The position numbers were made by a program, and so were the translations under genes. Source: Neisseria arctica (GTDB lineage: Bacteria > Pseudomonadota > Gammaproteobacteria > Burkholderiales > Neisseriaceae). Taken from it: DNA of 64,000 bases. The stretch lies in contig NZ_CP091510.1 in assembly GCF_022870905.1 (NCBI RefSeq), forward strand, positions 1,922,001-1,986,000, read 5' to 3'. Shown one piece after another: positions 46,492 to 57,107 of the stretch. The notes beneath the pieces are model-generated. The model was not told the origin of the DNA, ran no database searches, and saw only the letters and a list, made by a program, of their open reading frames with translations. The number at the start of each line of letters is the position of its first letter. The stretch's first letter is position 1.

Positions 46492-48282
46492 TCAAATACC
46501 GCCGCCTTGGGCTTTAATTTTTTCCGTACCAAACTCCAACTTGCTCAAAGCAGACAAATACGCTTTTGCCGTCGCTACCAATACATCCGTATCCGCACCT
46601 TGGCCACTCACTACCCGACCATTACGAACCAAGCGTACAGAAGTTTCACCTTGGCTTTCCGTGCCTTCGGTAACCGCATTAACTGAATAAAGCTGCAATA
46701 CCGCGCCGCTATTTGCCACACTCTCAATAGCCCTGAAAATAGCATCAACAGGGCCAGAGCCGTTAGCGACGGCACGATGCTCTTGTCCGCCTACGCTGAA
46801 TACCACTTCAGCCGTCGGCAATTCGCCTGTTTCGGTAGAGATTTTTTGCGAAATAAATTTATAGTGGTCTTGTGAAAGGGTAGCCAGTTCATCTGATACC
46901 AACACATGCAAGTCTTCATCAAAGATTTCGCGCTTTTTATCGGCCAGCTCTTTAAAACGGGCAAATGCAGCATTTAATGCCTCTTCGCTTTCCAACTGGA
47001 TTCCCAAATCAGCCAACTTGGTTTTAAAAGCATTACGACCGGAAAGCTTACCCAAACTCAAACGGTTTGCCGCCCACCCTACCGATTCTGCCGACATAAT
47101 CTCATATGTTTCCCGGTGCTTTAACACCCCGTCTTGGTGAATTCCTGATTCGTGGGCAAAAGCATTGGCTCCCACAATTGCTTTATTAGGTTGTACCGGA
47201 TAACCGGTAACAGTAGACACCAGTTTGGAAGTCGGCACAATTTGCACCGTATCAATACCGGTGTCTAAGCCGAAAACATCATGACGGGTTTTAAACGCCA
47301 TCACGATTTCTTCCAAGCTCGCATTGCCTGCACGCTCGCCCAAGCCGTTGATCGTACATTCCACTTGGCGTGCGCCGCCTTGTACCGCTGCCAAGGAATT
47401 TGCAACGGCCAAGCCCAAATCATTGTGGCAGTGTGCCGACCATACCACTTTGTCGCCACCCGGCGTTTTCGCAATTAACTCACGGAAAAAAGCCTCGGTA
47501 CGGTGTGGCACAGAATACCCCACCGTATCCGGAATATTGATAGTCGTCGCTCCTGCTTCGATAACGGCTCCGCAGATTTCCGCCAGAAAACTGATTTCGG
47601 AACGTAAAGCATCCTCACACGAAAACTCTACGTCATCGGTATATTCTTTAGCAATGCTTACCGCCTTAACAGCCGCCTCAATCACCTGCTTCGGCTTCAT
47701 CTTCAGTTTATATTCCATATGGATCGGGCTGGTAGCGATAAAAGTGTGGATGCGTCGCTTGGCAGCCGGAGCCACCGCTTCTCCCGCTGCCCGGATATCA
47801 CGTTCTACCGCACGGCTTAAGGAACATACGGTTGCCGTAGTCAGCGTTTTGGCAATTTCATTTACCGCTTCGAAATCACCCGGGCTGGCCGCAGCAAAGC
47901 CTGCCTCAATCACATCGACACCTAATTTTTCCAGCTGGCGTGCCACACGGATTTTTTCCTCTTTGGTCATTGCCGCACCCGGCGACTGTTCTCCATCACG
48001 CAAAGTGGTATCGAAAATGATAATACGGTTATCGGTAGGCATAGTTTGTTTCTCCAATGAAGAATGCTGTTGCATAAAAGCATTCAAGTCCAACGGTCGT
48101 CCTTGTGCATCAGCCAAAGCACTAAGCTTCTGCAATTGGCTCAACGGCAATGAGCCACGGGCACGCCATTTATAAATAGCTGCCGTGCTGGCTGCATTTT
48201 GCGGGTCAAACTTCTTCAATGCCTCGGCCAAGGCATTAACGCCACCGAAAAAAGCAATTAAGCGGTCAATGTCCAATTGCAT
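46492..48282 (-). CDS. leuA: 2-isopropylmalate synthase with an N-terminal HTH-like extension
   Basis: 596 residues, about 80 longer than typical neisserial LeuA. The enzyme proper starts near residue 81 ([22 protein letters not shown]) with the HMGL-like barrel, metal ligands in HCHNDLG, and the C-terminal leucine-binding dimer domain. It condenses acetyl-CoA with 2-ketoisovalerate, and leucine inhibits it. Residues 1-72 ([19 protein letters not shown] ... [19 protein letters not shown]) look like a small Cro-type helix-turn-helix domain. Both starts have ribosome sites: AAAGGTGCATC before 48282 and GGAGAAAC before the ATG at 48042. So either a fusion protein or two products are made from one frame. 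Confidence 0.93.
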   Translation of the reverse strand: MQLDIDRLIAFFGGVNALAEALKKFDPQNAASTAAIYKWRARGSLPLSQLQKLSALADAQGRPLDLNAFMQQHSSLEKQTMPTDNRIIIFDTTLRDGEQSPGAAMTKEEKIRVARQLEKLGVDVIEAGFAAASPGDFEAVNEIAKTLTTATVCSLSRAVERDIRAAGEAVAPAAKRRIHTFIATSPIHMEYKLKMKPKQVIEAAVKAVSIAKEYTDDVEFSCEDALRSEISFLAEICGAVIEAGATTINIPDTVGYSVPHRTEAFFRELIAKTPGGDKVVWSAHCHNDLGLAVANSLAAVQGGARQVECTINGLGERAGNASLEEIVMAFKTRHDVFGLDTGIDTVQIVPTSKLVSTVTGYPVQPNKAIVGANAFAHESGIHQDGVLKHRETYEIMSAESVGWAANRLSLGKLSGRNAFKTKLADLGIQLESEEALNAAFARFKELADKKREIFDEDLHVLVSDELATLSQDHYKFISQKISTETGELPTAEVVFSVGGQEHRAVANGSGPVDAIFRAIESVANSGAVLQLYSVNAVTEGTESQGETSVRLVRNGRVVSGQGADTDVLVATAKAYLSALSKLEFGTEKIKAQGGGI

Positions 48283-48582
48283 GATGCACCTTTAATCTTT
48301 ATAAATAATTTTCAACGTTGATAACCACTGATTATACGCAAATCAGACAAAACGGCAATATTTTTTAGAAAAAATAAAAAACACTCCAAATTATTTAATC
48401 ATGAATATACATTTTGTCTAATTTTGGTAAAATTTTCAGACGGCCTTAGCAATTCGACTGTATTCTCCAAACCATACCGCCTTATTCGCCAATCCTCTTC
48501 ACACTTATCCTTTTATATAAAGCCCCTATAGATTTATAGTAAACTGCCTCTTAATATTTATTCCATACCTTATAAAAATACA

Positions 48583-49695
48583 ATGCCTACCTATATTCCT
48601 ACCAACCAGAACACTACTATCGAATGGCGCACCGAAAGCCTGCAAAAACCGCCCGTACATGCCGTTTATATCCGCGAACAAAGCGCCGCAACCATTTTAA
48701 AAAACGCATATGCAAATACCGCCAGCATTTGGCAGGGGGATTTCCATAATGCCAAACAGGTTTTATCCGCCATCAAAAAGCGCATACGCAAACCCGCTAA
48801 ATCCACAATAATCCAACAAGCTCCCGCCATCGCATTTCATCACCACCGCATGCAGCAAGCACAACAAAGCCGCTTACTAAACATGCTGGCAATAGAAATA
48901 CAACCCGGTTTCCAACTCGATTTACCGCGGGCACCCGATATCCACGCCGCCCTAACCGATATTTATCCGCACCCAAATGAACAGCCTTTCGCCATGCCGC
49001 TTAATTTATTACTCGGCCTAATCGGCGCGCACGAGTGGCACAAAAAAGGTGTCGATATTGCCCAAATCGGAGGCAAAATCCATGTTCCCTTCGGCGTATT
49101 CTCGCCACTACGTGGCGAATACCTGCAACTTGCAGCAGAAGCTCCATTGCCCAACCAATGCCAAACCGCATTTGATATCGGCACAGGCAGCGGCGTTTTA
49201 GCAATTCTACTAGCCAAGCGCGGCATTCCGCATATTATCGCCACCGATACCAATCCGAATGCTATCAACTGCGCCCGCCGTAACATCGAACAATCCGGCA
49301 CCGCCCGACAAATCACATTGCAGCAAACTGATTTATTTCCGGAAGGAAAAGCAGATTTAATCATCTGCAACCCACCCTGGCTGCCTGCCAAACCTACCTC
49401 CGCAATAGAAACCGCCCTATACGATCCCGACCACCAAATGCTGAAAGGCTTTTTGGCCGGAATTGGAAAACACCTTAATCCTAAAGGCGAAGCATGGCTG
49501 ATTATTTCCGACCTTGCCGAACATCTGGGGCTACGCACACCCCAATTTTTACATCAATCCTTTCAGACGGCCTCTTTAAAACTGCTTGCAGTGCACAGCA
49601 TCAAACCCCGGCACGCTAAAGCAGCTGATACAACCGACCCGCTTTCCTTTGCCCGCAACCAAGAAACTACCTATCTGTACCGGCTTAGCCTGTAA
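48583..49695 (+). CDS. Class I SAM-dependent methyltransferase (PrmC/RlmG-like)
   Basis: 370 residues. SAM motif I is FDIGTGSGVLAILLA near residue 203; the acidic loop ATDTNPNAINCARRN and the NPPW tetrapeptide (about 263) mark an N6-adenine, N-glutamine or rRNA guanine methylase. The first 190 residues form an N-terminal domain without a recognised motif, a layout like RlmG-type rRNA methyltransferases, but I cannot fix the substrate. An uptake sequence lies inside the coding region at about 49563. No ribosome site is evident. Confidence 0.78.
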   Translation: MPTYIPTNQNTTIEWRTESLQKPPVHAVYIREQSAATILKNAYANTASIWQGDFHNAKQVLSAIKKRIRKPAKSTIIQQAPAIAFHHHRMQQAQQSRLLNMLAIEIQPGFQLDLPRAPDIHAALTDIYPHPNEQPFAMPLNLLLGLIGAHEWHKKGVDIAQIGGKIHVPFGVFSPLRGEYLQLAAEAPLPNQCQTAFDIGTGSGVLAILLAKRGIPHIIATDTNPNAINCARRNIEQSGTARQITLQQTDLFPEGKADLIICNPPWLPAKPTSAIETALYDPDHQMLKGFLAGIGKHLNPKGEAWLIISDLAEHLGLRTPQFLHQSFQTASLKLLAVHSIKPRHAKAADTTDPLSFARNQETTYLYRLSL

Positions 49696-49708
49696 ATACC
49701 TACTGAAT

Positions 49709-49756
49709 AAAAAACACCCCCGAAAACACATTAGTGTTTTCGGGGGTGTTTTTTAT
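49709..49756. terminator. Very strong bidirectional terminator
   Basis: Perfect 21-bp stem with a 4-nt ATTA loop: AAAAAACACCCCCGAAAAC and onward, then the exact complement and a T-run. It lies between the methyltransferase and the convergent outer-membrane gene. Confidence 0.95.
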
Positions 49757-49805
49757 TTTTGCCCAAGATGCCGTCGCATACGGTCTCGCCGTTGATCCGT
49801 CCTAT

Positions 49806-50819
49806 TTAAAACAAAGCTTCCAGTCTAAACAAAGCACCTATATGGTGATCTCGTTTGGCACTTCGGTCATTGTAATAATTTACTTCGGTTTGTGCATACA
49901 ACCAATCGCGGTAAATAGGCTGACGGTAACCTGCAAAGGGGCCATAGCTATTAATATCGGCTTTTTTACTTTTAATTGGGCCACCTGCGTAAAGCCCGTA
50001 ATTAAACCATTTACCGGGCGCCAAATCATGCTGGCGGTACAAACTATTGCCCCAACTCCATGCTTCATTACCATCGGTATGGGTATATTGGGTGTGCAAA
50101 TGGTTTGCAATAAAAGGTTTGCCCGGTGGAGCTTTACGTATTTCGAAATTGGTACGGGCATAATGCTCGCTGTCAATTCCATAACGGTAAATCTGCTCGA
50201 CCGAAGTAGTATAGTTATTCGCCAACTGCCAATTTTTCCCTGCCTTTACACGCGCATACAGATCATCACCGGAGCGGATACCTATGTCAAAATCCGTGTC
50301 CAACCCTGTAAGCCTAGATATGTCCGACCATCTTAATGCTAAGGAAGAGTTATTTTCCCGTGTACGGCTGCCGTTGAAAGTTTTATTGGGATCATTGTTT
50401 TGCAAACCATCTTTACCTAAATGGGCATTGTCGGCCATTTGGTTATCTAATTCATCATCACCGAACACCACGCTTAGTTTTCGCTCCAACACGGGCAGCT
50501 TGACACGGCCTCTAATCCGCGGCTTTACCGAAAAATCATCGTATTTATTCCATTCGGTATCCACAAGTATCCGCAAAGTAGCCGTAGCGGGATTATTCGG
50601 GTCCGGTGTTCCAAACCAACCGTCCATTTTTTCAGCAATGCGATCAACACCTTTACTGATGCCATCATGTTGTTTATCAACCCAGTTACTCTTTTGCTGT
50701 TCGATCGGATCGGCAACCGTATCAGCGCCATCGGCAGGAATATTTTCAGCCCATGCGGTCATACTGCACAACACTAAACCCAAAGAAAAAGACGGTAATA
50801 TTTTTACTTTTGCCTTCAT
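49806..50819 (-). CDS. Outer-membrane beta-barrel protein of unknown function
   Basis: 337 residues. The signal peptide (about 1-24, ending SMTAWA) is clear. A soluble stretch (about 25-80) comes first, then alternating hydrophobic and polar residues consistent with about twelve beta-strands, ending GALFRLEALF with the terminal Phe required for Bam insertion. I looked for the phospholipase A serine and histidine motifs and did not find them. Acidic and basic surface loops (LDNQMADNAHLGKDGL) are present. No family name can be given. It is a single-gene unit. Confidence 0.78.
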   Translation of the reverse strand: MKAKVKILPSFSLGLVLCSMTAWAENIPADGADTVADPIEQQKSNWVDKQHDGISKGVDRIAEKMDGWFGTPDPNNPATATLRILVDTEWNKYDDFSVKPRIRGRVKLPVLERKLSVVFGDDELDNQMADNAHLGKDGLQNNDPNKTFNGSRTRENNSSLALRWSDISRLTGLDTDFDIGIRSGDDLYARVKAGKNWQLANNYTTSVEQIYRYGIDSEHYARTNFEIRKAPPGKPFIANHLHTQYTHTDGNEAWSWGNSLYRQHDLAPGKWFNYGLYAGGPIKSKKADINSYGPFAGYRQPIYRDWLYAQTEVNYYNDRSAKRDHHIGALFRLEALF

Positions 50820-50987
50820 AGTTGCACACTCTGCCTATTATTTTGATTCACAGTGTAGAACATATCGTTTTTATCTTGCTACTTACTGAAAAATCATTAT
50901 TTTGTTTATTTTCATAAAAGAGTATAACGCTGATAAACCTATATGCAAATACTACCTATCATAGAGTAATTGTTCCGTATGATATCA

Positions 50988-51018
50988 GAGGCCGTCTGAA
51001 ATTTTTCAGACGGCCTCT
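50988..51018 (-). terminator. DNA-uptake-sequence terminator of amtB
   Basis: GAGGCCGTCTGAAA and complement (AG-type), 40 nt past the amtB stop. Confidence 0.88.
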
Positions 51019-51057
51019 TCTTCAAACAAACCCAAAAATCAGTACTATTAATGTTAT

Positions 51058-52377
51058 TTATTCGACACGCTCGCCGTGTACATTCAAATCCAACCCTTCA
51101 CGCTCAACATCTCGCTCGACACGCAGTCCTCCGCATACCAAACCGACTGCCTTCAAAATGATAAAGCTCATCACGCCGCTGTATATAACGGTAGTCAGCG
51201 CATCTTTTACTTGGATAAACAACTGGCTGCCTATGGTCGTGTCTCCGCCAAAAATTTGGTTACTAAAAAATATACCTGTTAATACGGCACCCACTAAGCC
51301 ACCGAAACCATGAATGCCAAAAGCATCAAGCGAATCGTCATAGCCCAATTTGTATTTCAATACAACTGATGAAAAATAACAGGCAATTGCGGTCAATATA
51401 CCAATCCACATGGCTCCTTGCGGATCGACAAAACCGGCGGCCGGGGTAATGCCCACCAAGCCGGCTACAGCACCTGATGCCAATCCCAAAGCTGATGGAC
51501 GGTTACCGGCAATTTTTTCACATACCAGCCAAGCCAATGCTGCAAATGCGGCAGCGATTTGGGTAACCGCCATCGCCATTCCTGCCGAAGCATTAGCAGC
51601 CACTGCAGAACCAGCGTTAAAACCAAACCAGCCTACCCACAACATGGCCGCACCGGTAAGAGTTAAAGCCATATTATGCGGAGGCATGGCTTCTTTACCG
51701 TAACCGACACGTTTACCCAAAACCACGGCGGCAACCAAACCTGCAATACCGGCGTTGATATGTACTACCGTACCGCCCGCGTAGTCAAGTACCCCGCCCT
51801 CGCCCATAAAACCACCGCCCCATACCCAGTGAGCCGTCGGCACATACACCAGCATCATCCATAAACCTGAAAAAAGCATCATGGCCGAATACTTCATACG
51901 CTCGGCAAATGCACCCGTAATGATGGCGGTTGAAATAATGGCAAACGTCATCTGAAAAAACATAAATACAGTTTCCGGTATGGTTCCCGCATTAGGCGAT
52001 ACCGTCAGCATTTCTTTGTGTATATCCACACTCATACCGTTTAAAAACAACCGTTCGAAACCGCCGATAAAAGCATTGCCGGGTGTAAATGCCAACGAAT
52101 AACCCGCCACCATCCACAACACGCTTACCAAAGCCGCAATTGAAAAACTGTGCATCATAGTGGAAAGCAGATTTTTCTTACGCACCATACCACCGTAAAA
52201 CAAAGCCAAGCCCGGTAATGTCATAAATAACACCAAAGCGGAGGAAGTCATAATCCAGGCGGTATCACCTGAATTAATGGCAGAAAAAGGCTTCCACCAA
52301 TCTGCCGTATTCTGCGCCATTGCCGCTGCCGGCAGCAGAGAGAAAGCCACTACCGGGATTTGTCGAATTATTCTCAT
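51058..52377 (-). CDS. amtB: Ammonium transporter
   Basis: 439 residues. A likely signal peptide (about 1-22, ending AAAMAQ) precedes eleven membrane segments, as in E. coli AmtB. The pore features GLALFYGGMVRKKNLLSTMMHS and the twin-histidine site (VHINAG and DAFGIHGFGG) are present. It is a trimeric channel that takes up ammonium. The C-terminus is the regulatory tail contacted by GlnK. It lies 52 nt after glnK on the same strand, the standard glnK-amtB operon for nitrogen limitation. Confidence 0.95.
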   Translation of the reverse strand: MRIIRQIPVVAFSLLPAAAMAQNTADWWKPFSAINSGDTAWIMTSSALVLFMTLPGLALFYGGMVRKKNLLSTMMHSFSIAALVSVLWMVAGYSLAFTPGNAFIGGFERLFLNGMSVDIHKEMLTVSPNAGTIPETVFMFFQMTFAIISTAIITGAFAERMKYSAMMLFSGLWMMLVYVPTAHWVWGGGFMGEGGVLDYAGGTVVHINAGIAGLVAAVVLGKRVGYGKEAMPPHNMALTLTGAAMLWVGWFGFNAGSAVAANASAGMAMAVTQIAAAFAALAWLVCEKIAGNRPSALGLASGAVAGLVGITPAAGFVDPQGAMWIGILTAIACYFSSVVLKYKLGYDDSLDAFGIHGFGGLVGAVLTGIFFSNQIFGGDTTIGSQLFIQVKDALTTVIYSGVMSFIILKAVGLVCGGLRVERDVEREGLDLNVHGERVE

Positions 52378-52429
52378 GATATTTTCCTTTTAACAACCGC
52401 CTAACGCCCACACAAAAAATGAAATTTAA

Positions 52430-52780
<351 letters not shown>

Positions 52781-52787
52781 TTAAAAA

Positions 52788-52868
52788 TGTTGACAATTTT
52801 TACTAAAATCCATGCCTCGAACATTACTGCCAAAGTTATTTTTTCGCAAGAGTATTGTTGACAATTTT
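52788..52868. repeat. Two direct copies of a dyad-containing motif upstream of glnK
   Basis: TGTTGACAATTTT occurs exactly at 52788-52800 and at 52856-52868. In the distal copy the core ATTGT-TG-ACAAT is a short palindrome. The spacing (68 bp, about six and a half turns) lets two bound dimers face nearly the same side. Possibly an operator for the glnK-amtB promoter. The remaining 360 nt up to the next gene are AT-rich and show nothing else. Confidence 0.45.
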
Positions 52869-53230
52869 CATCATTAAAAAACTATTTAGCAGGATTATGC
52901 GTTAAATTTCACCCTAGCCTTTTGTTAAATAATTTCATCAAGCAAAAATATAAATTTATCTGTCTGTTTTTATATTTTTTTGAATGAATATTCTTTTGAA
53001 CAGACGAACAAATGGAAAATAACATTATGATTTTTCATTATAGTAAATAAAAATTTCAAAATTTATTTACTATTTTTAAAATGCTTGCAGTATCACAATG
53101 TTGGAAAACAACATAGTCAAATACATATTCATACAATATTTTGGAGTAAGGCGGCACTCAGGTATAATTAACATTTCAGCCTTGTGTGCTTTGGCACGCT
53201 ATTCTCATTTCCTTTATCAGAGAACCTGCT

Positions 53231-54076
53231 ATGTTAGTCTGCAATCCGTATGAAATTGTGATTCACGGCACCACCAGTAAGGGCAAAACGTTCCGCCCCA
53301 GTGATTGGGCCGAACGCTTGTGCGGTATTTTGTCTTCATTCGACAAAGGCAACCGGCTGTCATATCACCAATGGGTGCGCCCGATTTTGGTTGATAAAGT
53401 CCGCTGCGTAGCAGTGGATAAAAAATTGGAAGAAATCAATCCGGCCATGTTCCGCTTTTTGATGGACTTTGCAGCCGATAATGACTTGCGGGTTATGGAT
53501 TGCCAAGCTCTGATGGCAGAGCGGGACCAACAAGCCTCAGCAGAAGCAGAGCTGTCTTTGGCTAAGGCCATTCAGGAAAAGCAAGCCGCCGAAGCAATAC
53601 CCGCCAAAGAAGAAGTTGGAGACGTATCCAGTACCTTACGAGAAATTGGTGCGAATGAAACTGCCGTGGCATTTGCCGCATTAAGCGTGTTGCGCCCGAT
53701 GCTCACCGATGTCAACCGTTTTGTAGAGCAAGTCAATAATCTGCAACGGAATCAAGGTTACCGCCTGTTGGGCATATTTGAAGAAGGTAAAACCAATGCC
53801 GTAGCGGTTTGCGGTTTCCGAGAAGAAATCAATTTAGTGAGCGGCCGACATATTCATATCGACGATGTGGTTACCGTACCCCAAAGCCGCGGCAAAGGCT
53901 ACGCCGCTCGCCTGCTCGAAGCCGTGCGCAAAATTGCCGAATCGGAAGGTATTCCGCAAATCCATATCGATTCTAATGTAGGTACGGAGCGCGCTTCCGC
54001 ACACCGTCTATATTTTGAAAATGGTTTTGAAATCAGCGCACATCATTTTGTAATGAAGCTAGACCAACCAAAATAA
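53231..54076 (+). CDS. DUF3579 - GNAT acetyltransferase fusion
   Basis: 281 residues from MLVCNPYEIVIHG; an upstream ATG at 53186 is less likely. The N-terminal DUF3579 domain (about 1-90) has GKTFRPSDWAERLCGILSSF and the YHQWVRPILVDKVRCVAVD pattern. A linker rich in Ala, Glu and Gln (about 100-130) leads to a GNAT domain (about 145-281) with the acetyl-CoA loop VPQSRGKGYAARLLEA and the closing HRLYFENGFEISAHHFV. The GNAT substrate is unknown. Stand-alone DUF3579 proteins exist in other beta-proteobacteria, so the fusion may link a sensor with the acetylase. Confidence 0.85.
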   Translation: MLVCNPYEIVIHGTTSKGKTFRPSDWAERLCGILSSFDKGNRLSYHQWVRPILVDKVRCVAVDKKLEEINPAMFRFLMDFAADNDLRVMDCQALMAERDQQASAEAELSLAKAIQEKQAAEAIPAKEEVGDVSSTLREIGANETAVAFAALSVLRPMLTDVNRFVEQVNNLQRNQGYRLLGIFEEGKTNAVAVCGFREEINLVSGRHIHIDDVVTVPQSRGKGYAARLLEAVRKIAESEGIPQIHIDSNVGTERASAHRLYFENGFEISAHHFVMKLDQPK

Positions 54077-54136
54077 GATAAAATTAAAATAAAACATTTT
54101 ATCTTAATTCCGAACACACATTTATTTAAAAGTTTA

Positions 54137-54173
54137 AAAAAGGCCGTCTGAAAATATTTCAGACGGCCTTTTA
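54137..54173. terminator. DNA-uptake-sequence terminator between the GNAT gene and gcvP
   Basis: AAAAGGCCGTCTGAAAAT and complement (AG-type) between two convergent genes. Confidence 0.9.
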
Positions 54174-54188
54174 TTCAGCACTCAAGAA

Positions 54189-57029
54189 TTAATCTTCGTA
54201 ATTCTCAATACTCGGGCAAGAACAAACCAAATTACGGTCACCATACACATCGTCCACACGGTTCACACTCGGCCAGAATTTGTTTTCACGCACATAAGAT
54301 AACGGGAAAACGGCTTCGTCACGGCTATATGCGCGGTTCCATTCGCCGGTAACATTGAAAGCGGTATGCGGCGCATTAACCAGAGGGTTATCATCCTTCG
54401 GCCACTCGCCGTTTTGTACTTTCAACGCCTCGGCCTTAATCTGCTTCATAGCGGCAATAAAGCGGTCAAGTTCGGCTTTGCTTTCCGACTCGGTCGGTTC
54501 GACCATCAATGTACCCGGCACCGGGAAAGACATGGTCGGCGCATGGAAACCGTAATCCATCAAGCGTTTGGCAATATCAACTTCGGTAATGCCGCTTTCT
54601 GCTTTCAAAGGACGCAAATCGATGATGCACTCATGCGCTACCCGTCCGTTTTTACCCGTGTAGAGTACGGGGTAATCGCTGCTTAATTCATGGGCGACAT
54701 AGTTGGCATTCAACAGTGCCGATTCGGTTGCCAAACGCAATCCGTGCTTACCCATCATGGTAATGTACATCCACGTAATCGGCAAAATGCTAGCCGAACC
54801 AAACGGAGCAGCAGAAACCGCCCCCATGCCTTCGGTCGCTCCCGGAACAGGTGCGACACTATGGCTGGGCGCAAAAGGCGCCAAGTGTGCTTTCAAACCG
54901 ATAGGCCCCATACCGGGGCCGCCGCCACCGTGCGGAATACAGAAGGTTTTATGCAGATTCATGTGCAACACGTCTGCCCCCACTTCCGCCGGCTGCATAA
55001 TGCCGACTTGCGCATTCATATTCGCACCGTCCATATATACCTGCCCGCCGTTTTCATGAATGATACGGCAAATATCGCGGATACCCTCTTCGTACACACC
55101 GTGGGTAGACGGATAAGTAATCATCAGCGCGCCTAACGTATCTTTATACTGCTCGGCCTTGGCTTGCAAATCTGCAACATCCACATTGCCCGCTTCATCC
55201 GTATTGACCACAACAACCTTCATACCCAGCATTTGTGCGGTAGCCGGGTTGGTACCGTGGGCGGAGCGCGGAATCAAACACACATCACGCCCCTCCTCTC
55301 CACGGTCGGCATGATAGCGGCGAATCGCCAGCAAACCCGTATACTCGCCTTGTGCGCCTGAATTGGGCTGAATTGCAATAGCGTCGAAACCGGTAATCGC
55401 CTTCAATTGGTTTTGCAAACCCTCGATCATTTCCAAATAGCCTTCAGCCTGATCTTTCGGGGCAAACGGATGCAAATGTGAAAATTCCGGCCAAGTAATC
55501 GGCAGCATTTCTGCGGTTGCATTCAATTTCATGGTACATGAACCAAGAGAAATCATACTGCGGTTCATGGCCAAATCGCGTTCTTCCAGTTTTTTCAGGT
55601 AACGCAGCATTTCATGTTCGGTATGGTAGCTGTTGAATACCGGATGCTGCAGGATCTTATCTTCACGCAATAAGTTTTGAGCCAAACCGACAGTAACCTC
55701 TTGAGGCAAAGTAGCGGCTTTACCGGTAAACAACTCGGTTAAAGCGGCAAAATCACCCGCACAAGACTCTTCATGGAAGGCAACCGCCAAACGGCTGTCG
55801 CCGACACGGCGCAGGTTAAAGCCTGCTTTTAAAGCATTTTGGTAAATTTCGTCAGCCTTGCCGCCACATTCAACCAACACGGTGTCAAAGAAACTTTGGT
55901 GAACAACTTGCAGGTTGCCGGAAACCGCAACCGCAAAGGCATTGGCCATAGCATGGATACGGGTGGCGATACGCTTCAAACCTTCCGGACCGTGGTAAAC
56001 GGCATACATACCGGCCAAATTAGCCAGCAATACTTGAGAAGTACAGATATTGGAATTGGCTTTTTCACGACGGATATGCTGCTCACGGGTTTGCAACGCC
56101 ATGCGCAGGGCGGGCTTGCCCGAAGCATCTACCGATACGCCAATAATACGGCCGGGCGCGGAACGTTTGTCGGCGTCTTTAAATGTAAAATAAGCCGCGT
56201 GCGGACCGCCGAAGCCCATGGGCACACCGAAACGCTGGGTATTGCCCAAGGCGATATCCGCTCCTAAAGAGGCAGGCGACTTCAGCAAAACCAAACTCAT
56301 TACATCGGCAGCCACTGCCACCACCGTGCCTTTTTGTTTCAAATCGGCAATCACACCGGATAAATCGGCCACATCACCGTCTTTACCGACATATTGGAAC
56401 AAAGCACCGAAATAATCGCCTTCGGCAGCACTATCCAAGCCGCCCACCACCAATTCAAAACCAAAATAGCCGGCGCGGGTTTGCATCACGTCCAAAGTTT
56501 GCGGATACACACGCTCGTCTACAAAAAAGCGGTTGGATTTTGATTTGCCCACACGCTTGGCCATCGCCATTGCCTCAGCGGCAGCAGTAGCTTCGTCCAG
56601 CAATGATGCACCCGCCATTTCATGGCCGGTTAAATCGATACATACTTGTTGGAAATTCAATAATGCTTCCAAACGCCCTTGGGCGATTTCTGCTTGATAC
56701 GGAGTATAGGCGGTGTACCAGCCGGGATTTTCCAACACATTGCGTAAAATCACATTCGGCAGTCGGGTCGGATAATAGCCTAAACCGATATAACTTTTAT
56801 TGATTTTATTTTTAGATGCAATGGCCTTTAATTTTGACAAAGCGTCTGCCTCGCTGACCGCCTCGGGCAAGTCAAGTTCGGACGGCATACGGATACTCTC
56901 GGGTACAGTATTGTCAATAAATGAAGCCATATTCTGCTCACCCAAAGCCGCCAGTAGTGCCGGCTGATCCTTCAGGCTGATATGGCGGCCGATAAATTCT
57001 GTTGAGTTGAATAAATCTTTGAAATTCAT
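54189..57029 (-). CDS. gcvP: Glycine dehydrogenase (decarboxylating), P-protein
   Basis: 946 residues from [16 protein letters not shown], preceded by AGAGGAAAAAC; an upstream ATG at 57092 adds 21 unlike residues. It is the fused alpha-beta form. The PLP lysine is in [18 protein letters not shown] (about 692-696), with the glycine-rich loop directly after. It decarboxylates glycine and passes the aminomethyl group to the lipoyl arm of GcvH. It is not next to gcvT-gcvH: three unrelated genes lie between, and no glycine riboswitch precedes it. Confidence 0.96.
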   Translation of the reverse strand: MNFKDLFNSTEFIGRHISLKDQPALLAALGEQNMASFIDNTVPESIRMPSELDLPEAVSEADALSKLKAIASKNKINKSYIGLGYYPTRLPNVILRNVLENPGWYTAYTPYQAEIAQGRLEALLNFQQVCIDLTGHEMAGASLLDEATAAAEAMAMAKRVGKSKSNRFFVDERVYPQTLDVMQTRAGYFGFELVVGGLDSAAEGDYFGALFQYVGKDGDVADLSGVIADLKQKGTVVAVAADVMSLVLLKSPASLGADIALGNTQRFGVPMGFGGPHAAYFTFKDADKRSAPGRIIGVSVDASGKPALRMALQTREQHIRREKANSNICTSQVLLANLAGMYAVYHGPEGLKRIATRIHAMANAFAVAVSGNLQVVHQSFFDTVLVECGGKADEIYQNALKAGFNLRRVGDSRLAVAFHEESCAGDFAALTELFTGKAATLPQEVTVGLAQNLLREDKILQHPVFNSYHTEHEMLRYLKKLEERDLAMNRSMISLGSCTMKLNATAEMLPITWPEFSHLHPFAPKDQAEGYLEMIEGLQNQLKAITGFDAIAIQPNSGAQGEYTGLLAIRRYHADRGEEGRDVCLIPRSAHGTNPATAQMLGMKVVVVNTDEAGNVDVADLQAKAEQYKDTLGALMITYPSTHGVYEEGIRDICRIIHENGGQVYMDGANMNAQVGIMQPAEVGADVLHMNLHKTFCIPHGGGGPGMGPIGLKAHLAPFAPSHSVAPVPGATEGMGAVSAAPFGSASILPITWMYITMMGKHGLRLATESALLNANYVAHELSSDYPVLYTGKNGRVAHECIIDLRPLKAESGITEVDIAKRLMDYGFHAPTMSFPVPGTLMVEPTESESKAELDRFIAAMKQIKAEALKVQNGEWPKDDNPLVNAPHTAFNVTGEWNRAYSRDEAVFPLSYVRENKFWPSVNRVDDVYGDRNLVCSCPSIENYED

Positions 57030-57066
57030 TTGTTTTTCCTCTGTTGTTTCACAATACTGCAGTATA

Positions 57067-57093
57067 AGCCGTCTGAAACTTTCAGACGGCATT
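57067..57093 (-). terminator. DNA-uptake-sequence terminator of the MFS gene
   Basis: GCCGTCTGAAA and TTTCAGACGGC, one base apart, 15 nt past the MFS stop. Confidence 0.8.
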
Positions 57094-57107
57094 TATTCAT
57101 TACCATG

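Noticed and set aside
47324..48175. 283-codon plus-strand ORF
   Set aside because: Lies wholly opposite leuA, with low-complexity serine/alanine content typical of a shadow frame.
49806..50819. Phospholipase A (PldA) as identity of the outer-membrane protein
   Set aside because: The catalytic serine and histidine motifs of OMPLA could not be found, so only a beta-barrel of unknown function is claimed.
52812..52830. Sigma-54-like sequence TGGCAG-N5-TTCGA before glnK (minus strand)
   Set aside because: Two mismatches in the invariant GC element, and Neisseria generally lack a working RpoN. More likely chance.
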